Program-made: the position numbers and the translations under genes | From: Candidatus Omnitrophota bacterium | GTDB lineage: Bacteria; Omnitrophota; Gorgyraeia; Gorgyraeales; Gorgyraeaceae | Reading direction: 5' to 3' | Assembly: GCA_003485765.1 (NCBI GenBank) | Contig: DNHS01000058.1 | Location: 1 to 28,924 of the forward strand | Length of the DNA stretch: 28,924 nucleotides | Shown here: one piece after another, positions 24,407-28,924 of the stretch | How the letters are laid out: each line of letters begins with the position of its first letter | Numbering within the stretch: the stretch's first letter is position 1 | The notes under the pieces: model-generated | Databases searched by the model: none | What the model was told of the DNA's origin: nothing | Seen by the model: the letters and a program-made list of their open reading frames with translations, nothing else

Positions 24407-24456
24407 CTCGCAAAAAAGCGAAATTTTCCCGCGCCAAAATTTCGCTTTTTTGCGAG
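24407..24456. terminator. 21-bp-arm palindrome, probable bidirectional terminator
   Basis: Perfect 21-base arms surround the loop CCCGCGCC. Inside each arm GCGAAATTTT is bordered by six A or T, so on either strand a stem GCGAAATTTT/AAAATTTCGC is followed by six U. It lies about 95 bases after the last gene of the restriction island (minus strand), whose transcript it would end. Confidence 0.7.
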
Positions 24457-24549
24457 GAAACAATATCTCTATCCTGCTGACTTATTTTTTGCCTTTTTGC
24501 AGAACAAAACCGCAAAAATTCACAAAATTTAAAACATGCTGGTCCGCAC

Positions 24550-24861
24550 TTAAGCTACTCTAGCCCTGTCAACTATCCTTTCTACAACTATCAGGGAATA
24601 TAGCTTTAAGATTTCGTCTTCAGTTTTTCTTTCAATTAGCCGCGGTATTCGTTTCCATTCGTTAATCAATTTTTCTTTAGCTTCCCTGCTTAATGAGAAT
24701 ACTGCTTTTATAGTTGGGTTTTTGAAATCTCCTTCCGAACAATACCATTCTTGATAGCCATAATCAAAGATTTCACGCTTAAGTTCATTCCATATGCTCT
24801 TGTTGGATTTTATTAAGTCCTTTATAGTGTCTCGCAATATTGCTATTTCAATCTTGGCCAT
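24550..24861 (-). CDS. Hypothetical 103-residue protein of the restriction island
   Basis: I do not recognise this family. The product is soluble, without signal peptide or membrane segment, charged, and predicted by eye to be largely helical (IEIAILRDTIKDLIKSNKSIWNEL at the N-terminus; LIERKTEDEILKLYSLIVVERIV near the C-terminus), with an aromatic patch DYGYQEWYCSEGDF in the middle. It follows the P-loop kinase gene by 13 bases and has only a weak GGGT upstream, so it is probably cotranscribed. As a small partner of a zeta-like kinase it might be an antitoxin or accessory protein, but order and sequence do not show this. Confidence 0.65.
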   Translation of the reverse strand: MAKIEIAILRDTIKDLIKSNKSIWNELKREIFDYGYQEWYCSEGDFKNPTIKAVFSLSREAKEKLINEWKRIPRLIERKTEDEILKLYSLIVVERIVDRARVA

Positions 24862-24874
24862 ATCTTTTACCCAT

Positions 24875-25861
24875 TTATTTTGCTGAATTCTGGTTCTTTT
24901 TCACAGCTTCCAATATCCAGCGCCTATGAAGATCTTGGGTAAAATAACAAGAAATATATAATTTATCGTCTTTAACAGCCTTTAGGTGCCTTTTATAGGC
25001 TTCTGCCTGATCACAGTCAACAGAATTGAGCTTAATTTTATACCCAACAGATATTATTGCATCGATAATAGACTCGGTATTTTCAAAAGAATCTCCAATT
25101 ACCTCCATAACAATATTTCTTTTTTCTTTTACAGCCTTGTCAGCTATTAAACTTCCAAGAATTTCTACCATTTCTTTGAAATCTTCAAATCTAGAATTTA
25201 CGCCTTTACAGAGATTCATAAATATCTCGTTAGCATCAAGAACCACATATCCTTTAGAAAAGCTACTTTTACGTAAAGTAGTCTTGCCAGCGCCAACACC
25301 GCCTGTAATCAACACAAATTCCGGCTCGCCTTTCGCAGGAATAGACGCCTCGTTGAAGAATTTATTTATTTCTAATTTAACATCAAACTTAAGTATGTGT
25401 TCCCGGGATGACTGGTGTGATTTTAATTCAACATCAATCGTTATTTGCTTATCTCCCATATCTACTATTTTCTCTAAACGCCTGATAAAATCTTGCTCAA
25501 CGACTTTAGGTAAACAAGCTATGCTTTCGACTGCTGGACCTGGGCCAGAACAAGCTCCGCCTTCTTCGGAATAGACTTCAAAATCCACTATTTTATTATT
25601 GCTGTCCAATAGAATTATAGCCGTGTAACTTGTTAATTCCTGTGGCTCAACATCATCAGGACAAGCATTAGTAAAATATTGATTATTTACTTTTCCTCCA
25701 ATGCCATCAGCTACAATAAAATTTACTTGTGTTAACTCCTTGCCCTTAAATTCCAAGTTCTGATTCTCATTATATTCCCAATAAGAATCTTCAAAGTAGT
25801 TTTTCTCGCTTTCGATTTCACTAATTACTACGCTTTTACCAATAAAATCTTTAATTTCCAT
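24875..25861 (-). CDS. Zeta-toxin-like P-loop kinase with unknown N-terminal domain
   Basis: A 328-residue protein in two parts. Residues 1-175 form an unrecognised domain, mostly beta by appearance, with a Gly/Cys-rich loop EEGGACSGPGPA near 99-110. Residues 180-328 are a P-loop kinase: FVLITGGVGAGKTT (about 182-195) is the Walker A, and VVLDANEIF (about 206-214) occupies the position of the acidic motif of zeta toxins and related small-molecule kinases, which phosphorylate UDP-sugars. AGGAGA precedes the ATG. It lies in the leftward restriction-modification island, 89 bases after the second methylase, with an unknown small gene behind it. A toxin, a defence ATPase or a metabolic kinase are all possible; no antitoxin is recognised. 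Confidence 0.7.
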   Translation of the reverse strand: MEIKDFIGKSVVISEIESEKNYFEDSYWEYNENQNLEFKGKELTQVNFIVADGIGGKVNNQYFTNACPDDVEPQELTSYTAIILLDSNNKIVDFEVYSEEGGACSGPGPAVESIACLPKVVEQDFIRRLEKIVDMGDKQITIDVELKSHQSSREHILKFDVKLEINKFFNEASIPAKGEPEFVLITGGVGAGKTTLRKSSFSKGYVVLDANEIFMNLCKGVNSRFEDFKEMVEILGSLIADKAVKEKRNIVMEVIGDSFENTESIIDAIISVGYKIKLNSVDCDQAEAYKRHLKAVKDDKLYISCYFTQDLHRRWILEAVKKNQNSAK

Positions 25862-25950
25862 ATTAAAAATCTCCTAGAAAAATTTGTATGAAAATTTTAT
25901 TTATTAGTATTGTAGCTATTCTGCTATAGTACATATAAATTGGCGCATTC

Positions 25951-26736
25951 TTACGATTCGATTAAAGTACTTTCTTTATACAATACCTTTTCATCGTTGT
26001 GCTTAGGCTTCCTAAAAACAAATAAATGCTCATGCATGATTAAATAAAAATCATACTTTTTAACAGCGGCACTCCAACGCGGGGTAGTTTGGCAATTATG
26101 CTGAATTTTTATGATATCCTCTTTAAGAATAAACCCATTCTTGAGGAATAGATTCATGATATTAAATGCTAAAGGAACATAGTGTCTATGCCTTCTTGTA
26201 TCGCCAATCAAAATTGTGCAGTAATGGTCTGGTTTTAAGACGCGATAGAACTCTTTTACCGCTAGATCAAATTCAGCAACGAACTTGGAAAGACTACTAA
26301 TATTTGACAGATCGCCTGAAATAGGCTGTTCTGAATATTTAATAATATTTAAATACGGCGGGTGTGTCGCAATAAGATCTATTGAATCACTAGTAATCTT
26401 TTTTAGGCTCTTAGCATCGCCTATATAGCATTCTTGTTTAGATTTATTGTTTACTTCAAATTTGAGCGCTTCTATTGTTAATTTTATAGCATAGGGATTA
26501 ATATCAATGCCAATTGCATCGCGATTCAGCAATTTGGCTTCAATCAAAGTAGTGCCAGCCCCTACCATAGGGTCTAAGATTGAATCACCTTCTTTGGTAT
26601 ATTTAAGGATAAGATTGCGGGGAATTTGCGGAGCCCAGTTACCTCGGTAGGTTGGATTATGCGTTGCCCATGCGCCTCGTTCCGGGAACGACCAAACAGT
26701 AGTTGTTTCAAAATTTATGCAGACATCGTGATTCAT
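25951..26736 (-). CDS. DNA methyltransferase (amino-methylating, second of the island)
   Basis: A 261-residue site-specific DNA methylase. The SAM motif LDPMVGAGTTLIEA (about 56-69) is followed by motif IV as THPPYLNIIKYS (about 134-145), a variant of the TSPPY class typical of N4-cytosine and some N6-adenine enzymes. The N-terminal TTVWSFPERGAWATHNPTYRGNW and IPRNLILKY are seen in many methylases of this group. With motif I before motif IV in this order, it is beta-like. Its ATG overlaps the endonuclease stop as ATGA, so the two are translationally coupled. The target base and site are not evident. Two methylases with one nuclease recalls the DpnII arrangement. Confidence 0.88.
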   Translation of the reverse strand: MNHDVCINFETTTVWSFPERGAWATHNPTYRGNWAPQIPRNLILKYTKEGDSILDPMVGAGTTLIEAKLLNRDAIGIDINPYAIKLTIEALKFEVNNKSKQECYIGDAKSLKKITSDSIDLIATHPPYLNIIKYSEQPISGDLSNISSLSKFVAEFDLAVKEFYRVLKPDHYCTILIGDTRRHRHYVPLAFNIMNLFLKNGFILKEDIIKIQHNCQTTPRWSAAVKKYDFYLIMHEHLFVFRKPKHNDEKVLYKESTLIES

Positions 26737-27494
26737 ATATCCACAATCTTGTACTTACATGATTTTATGAGATGAATGCTGTTGTAATCATCTTTGTCCT
26801 TGAATTCAAACTGCCATAGGCAATACCAATCGGAAATTTTTTCGAAAAATAAAGTAGCTACTTTTTTCTTTGTGTAATGCGACCATTGACGATAAGGATA
26901 AAACAACTGTCTAATAATAACATTGTTTGTCGTGCTATTTTTTGCTTCAATTAAAGCTATTTGTTCCTTTCCTTCATAACCGCCATCAACTTCAGTTTGT
27001 ACCCCCTTCGCTTCTATAAGCTGCTTACCGACTCTGAATGAAAAAGCAGGCGTATATTTTCTTCCTCTGATTGTCAAAACTAAGGTAGAATCATCTAAAA
27101 ATGTTCTTACTAAACTGGATGCATAAGCAAAATCCAAGTGCTGCATCTCTGAGTTACCAACCTTTGAAGTATCTAATTTAAAATCGAGCTTAGAATTATA
27201 AATTTGGACGGCATTTGTAATCTTGGGAATATTTAAATAACCTTCTCCTCTAACTATGGCGTAAGCCCCATTCTTTATCGGCAACAGAAACAAATCATTC
27301 TGTATGAAAACCTCCGCCCTATCTTCTCGGCAATCCTGTTTGCATAAAATACGAACCTCTTTTTCTCCGGTCTTTTTAAAAGAATGCGTAGCCTTCTTTA
27401 TTTGTTCCGCGGTAATAATAAACGGGGTTTTGGAAAAATCATGTTTAAGAATATCATAATCACCAAAAATCTTCTTCCAGGAAACATCGTGCAT
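26733..27494 (-). CDS. Putative type II restriction endonuclease, PD-(D/E)xK fold
   Basis: A 253-residue protein between two methylases. The segment EVDGGYEGKEQIALIEAKN (about 168-186) gives the D-x(n)-E-x-K signature with Asp170, Glu183 and Lys185, and RQLFYPYRQW follows, a block I associate with restriction nucleases of this type. The N-terminal part (1-150) may bind DNA or dimerise; I do not recognise it as DpnII, MboI or Sau3AI. AGGAGC precedes the ATG, 13 bases after the Dam-type gene. If it is the cognate partner of the Dam-type enzyme it should cut GATC; this is inference from neighbourhood. Confidence 0.8.
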   Translation of the reverse strand: MHDVSWKKIFGDYDILKHDFSKTPFIITAEQIKKATHSFKKTGEKEVRILCKQDCREDRAEVFIQNDLFLLPIKNGAYAIVRGEGYLNIPKITNAVQIYNSKLDFKLDTSKVGNSEMQHLDFAYASSLVRTFLDDSTLVLTIRGRKYTPAFSFRVGKQLIEAKGVQTEVDGGYEGKEQIALIEAKNSTTNNVIIRQLFYPYRQWSHYTKKKVATLFFEKISDWYCLWQFEFKDKDDYNSIHLIKSCKYKIVDI

Positions 27495-27507
27495 ATTAGC
27501 TCCTAAT

Positions 27508-28437
27508 TTAATAATTCATAACGAGTAATTCGTTAATTTCTCCTCGTTTTAAAGCGTTGCAATTAATCATGCGCCTGGCTTTCAAGCGCTCGATTTTAAA
27601 ATCAGAATACAATTGTTCGAAGAAATTATCTTCTTTGTCTTCGTTCTTAGGATCCGAATTGCTTAACATAATTCTTACACCATCAATTTGGCTTAGCTTT
27701 TTGAAAACAGCAGCAAGTCTCTCCTGTTCTTTATCATCAAAATTATTATTGGAATAAGAAGTAAAACTTGAGGTTTTATTTAAGGGGCGATAAGGAGGGT
27801 CGAAATAAACAAAAGAACGCTGCTTGACTTGTTTTTGAACAATTGCGAAATCATCGTTTGTTATTATTACATTCTTTAAGACGCTGCTAACTGCTCTTAA
27901 GTTCTTGATATTGCAAATGGTTGGATTCTTGTATCGCCCAAATGGAACGTTAAAATCACCTTTAGAATTCACGCGATATAATCCGTTAAAACAAGTACGG
28001 TTTAAAAATATTACCATTGCGGCGCGTTCTGAACATTCCTTCGTGCTATATTTTTTATAATTAACTCTTTGTCGTGTTTGATTATATTTATTTCTAATCC
28101 GATAATAAAATGATTCTTGGTTTGCTGAATCTAGGCCATGGTATTTTTTCTCCAAAGTTTTCAAATAATTAATAACCCTTTCAACATTTTTCTGAATCGC
28201 AACATAACAAAGGTATATTTCAGGGTTAAACTCATTAATATAAGCCTTTTTAATTTTACAATTTTGCATTACCCAAAAGAAAACAGCGCCGCTACCTAAA
28301 AAAGGCTCATAATACTGCTTAATAATTCCTTTGCCGTTCAATTCCTGTGGGAAACGAAACTGAAACTGTTCCAGCAACTGGCCTTTACCTCCTGCCCATT
28401 TTAGAAATGGCCTGGCTTGAATATTATTTTCTTTCAT
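27508..28437 (-). CDS. Dam-family (D12 class) DNA adenine methyltransferase
   Basis: A 309-residue N6-adenine methylase of the alpha/D12 group. FLKWAGGKGQLL (about 11-22), the SAM motif YEPFLGSGAVFF (about 43-54), FLNRTCFNGLYRVNSKGDFNVPFGRY (about 144-169) and DPPY (213-216) are shared with Dam and the DpnM/MboI methylases, which modify GATC, so that is the probable target. The frame opens at a TTG (28461) inside a terminator, but homology and the ATG favour 28437; no Shine-Dalgarno precedes it. A promoter, leader frame and intrinsic terminator lie between the XRE gene and this gene, pointing to control by attenuation. The endonuclease gene follows after 13 bases. Confidence 0.92.
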   Translation of the reverse strand: MKENNIQARPFLKWAGGKGQLLEQFQFRFPQELNGKGIIKQYYEPFLGSGAVFFWVMQNCKIKKAYINEFNPEIYLCYVAIQKNVERVINYLKTLEKKYHGLDSANQESFYYRIRNKYNQTRQRVNYKKYSTKECSERAAMVIFLNRTCFNGLYRVNSKGDFNVPFGRYKNPTICNIKNLRAVSSVLKNVIITNDDFAIVQKQVKQRSFVYFDPPYRPLNKTSSFTSYSNNNFDDKEQERLAAVFKKLSQIDGVRIMLSNSDPKNEDKEDNFFEQLYSDFKIERLKARRMINCNALKRGEINELLVMNY

Positions 28438-28459
28438 AGTGTTTGTGTTTGAGATAAAC

Positions 28460-28488
28460 AAAAAACCCTCGCCTTATTCAAGCGAAGG
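28460..28488 (-). terminator. Intrinsic terminator just upstream of the Dam-type gene
   Basis: Minus-strand arms CCTTCGC (28488-28482) and GCGAGGG (28472-28466) pair with one U-G wobble, the loop is nine bases, and six T follow. It ends 22 bases before the methylase ATG, with no room for another full promoter. An upstream CGAAGG (28522-28517) could pair with CCTTCG of the 5' arm as an antiterminator. It may equally be the terminator of the regulator gene. Confidence 0.7.
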
Positions 28489-28528
28489 TTTTAATTATTT
28501 TAACGTGGCAGTTCCCCCTTCGAAACAT
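28478..28528 (-). CDS. Candidate leader peptide before the Dam-type gene (16 residues)
   Basis: The frame MFRRGNCHVKIIKTFA starts behind AAAGTGGT, runs through the antiterminator segment and the 5' arm of the terminator, and ends with TGA in the loop. It includes adjacent Arg codons CGA and AGG. The layout equals that at carA. Chance occurrence cannot be excluded. Confidence 0.3.
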   Translation of the reverse strand: MFRRGNCHVKIIKTFA

Positions 28529-28562
28529 ACCACTTTGTATTTAGTTTTATATCTTAAGCTAA

Positions 28563-28590
28563 AGTTTATCACAAAACCTACCTTTGTCAA
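28563..28590 (-). promoter_or_regulatory. Candidate promoter of the methylase operon
   Basis: A perfect TTGACA (28590-28585) directly after the XRE gene stop and TAAACT (28568-28563) with a 16-base spacer. The -10 box is only four of six. The transcript would start near 28556 and contain the leader frame and terminator. Confidence 0.4.
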
Positions 28591-28800
28591 TCATTTTCTG
28601 CCTAATAGCTCATCCAATCCTATTCCGAAAGCATCGGCTATTTTAATCAATGTTTCCATGGAAGGATTTGGGGTATAGCCGGCTTCTATTTTAGCCAAGG
28701 TGCTAAACGGAATATCCGCTTTCTTTGCCAACCTATCCTGGGTTATTTTATATTTACTTCTTAATTCTTTTATTCTCTTGCATAAATTAACACTTGACAT
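28591..28800 (-). CDS. XRE-family helix-turn-helix regulator, restriction controller type
   Basis: A 69-residue single-domain Cro/CI-type DNA-binding protein. The helix-turn-helix is ITQDRLAKKADIPFSTLAKIEAG (about 19-41), and NPSMETLIKIADAFGIGLDEL is the usual fourth and fifth helix region. Size and position, first in a leftward restriction-modification island, match controller (C) proteins that delay nuclease expression in newly entered cells. Palindromes lie between its presumed promoter and its start, as expected for autoregulation. A weak GGAT precedes the ATG. It could also be an unrelated small repressor. Confidence 0.88.
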   Translation of the reverse strand: MSSVNLCKRIKELRSKYKITQDRLAKKADIPFSTLAKIEAGYTPNPSMETLIKIADAFGIGLDELLGRK

Positions 28801-28802
28801 AG

Positions 28803-28833
28803 GTATCCAAATTTTGATACTATCTAATAGATA
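28803..28833. promoter_or_regulatory. Candidate operator pair near the regulator start
   Basis: Two dyads adjoin: GTATC/GATAC (28803-28807 with 28816-28820) and TATCTA A TAGATA (28821-28833). They share the half-site GATA and sit within 35 bases of the XRE start codon, a usual place for controller-protein sites. AT-rich short dyads are easily fortuitous. Confidence 0.35.
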
Positions 28834-28849
28834 TTAAACTTATCCTTTA

Positions 28850-28879
28850 TTGTATTTATATTTTACCATATAAATACAA
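28850..28879. promoter_or_regulatory. Candidate operator, 11-bp-arm inverted repeat
   Basis: TTGTATTTATA and its exact complement flank eight bases. A TTGACA at 28913-28908 with a poor -10 (TAGTTT) would place the transcript start of the XRE gene near 28878, at the edge of this repeat. Binding there would block the promoter. Confidence 0.45.
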
Positions 28880-28924
28880 TTTTCAAACTAAAATTCGCTT
28901 CTAGTAGTGTCAAGATAATTGTAC

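Larger units (their letters stand above)
24061..24549. other. Gene-free stretch made of consecutive inverted repeats
   Basis: No convincing gene on either strand; the short open frames here have no family resemblance and run through perfect palindromes. Inverted repeats in order are 24116-24140 (7-bp arms), 24157-24179 (10-bp arms, 3-base loop), 24209-24232 (10-bp arms, one mismatch), 24246-24305, 24346-24386 (8-bp arms CTCTGGCC) and 24407-24456. Local GC is higher than in the flanking island. It separates housekeeping genes from the restriction island, so it may be an insertion boundary, a cluster of dispersed repeats or a structured RNA. Confidence 0.6.

Noticed and set aside
24266..24532. 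Open frame of 88 codons on plus, and one of 62 codons on minus (24327-24515)
   Set aside because: Both run through perfect palindromes, have no family resemblance or convincing start context, and lie in the hairpin-rich gene-free stretch.
24061..24549. CRISPR array or tRNA gene in the gene-free stretch
   Set aside because: The repeats are inverted rather than direct with regular spacers, and no cloverleaf with T-arm consensus could be drawn.
28438..28461. TTG start for the Dam-type methylase at 28461
   Set aside because: The TTG lies in the T run of a terminator and adds eight residues not expected in the family; the ATG at 28437 fits homology.

Overview
The window is a chromosomal segment of a low-GC diderm bacterium. 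LpxB and an MsbA-type exporter imply lipid A. Several products are oxygen-sensitive or Fe-S types: a PurF with a cysteine set for a [4Fe-4S] cluster, an 8-Cys ferredoxin-like reductase, a DUF39 homocysteine-synthesis protein, a NifU domain and an Rrf2 regulator. An anaerobe of an uncultured lineage fits (Omnitrophota-like is my guess; no marker here proves it). Nearly everything is on the minus strand; only the oxidoreductase-lpxB pair is on plus.

Layout. 1-1566: rpsB-tsf (then probably pyrH) behind a near-consensus promoter. 1575-5510: divergent msbA and Gfo/Idh/MocA-lpxB, a lipid A block. 5507-11089: mnmG, a short QueG-like Fe-S protein, guaA and purF, read leftward, with a 37-bp palindrome before guaA. 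11115-21970: carA, a canonical carB, a second divergent carB, UPF0371/DUF1846 and a PurF paralogue whose glutaminase site is destroyed. 21993-24057: Rrf2 regulator, DUF39 protein and a NifU domain, a sulfur/Fe-S unit holding a second copy of the palindrome. 23988-24549: a gene-free stretch of consecutive inverted repeats. 24550-28800: a restriction-modification island (XRE regulator, Dam-type methylase, PD-(D/E)xK endonuclease, second methylase, P-loop kinase, unknown small protein).

The most interesting material is in two layers. First, the carA-carB-carB-UPF0371-purF-like cluster looks like a dedicated pathway rather than plain carbamoyl-phosphate synthesis, because the last protein keeps its PRPP loop and Fe-S cysteines but has Ser for the catalytic Cys and has lost the other glutaminase motifs. 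Second, three genes or operons (carA, the second carB, dam) have the same leader layout: sigma70-like promoter, a 13-16 codon ATG reading frame, and a hairpin whose 5' arm lies inside that frame, with the frame's stop in or at the edge of the loop. That is the layout of translation-coupled attenuation, as in pyrBI. Several other promoters (mnmG, msbA, the oxidoreductase) put the predicted transcript start within a few bases of the ATG with no Shine-Dalgarno, suggesting leaderless mRNAs. All functional statements are read from sequence and family memory, without database searches.
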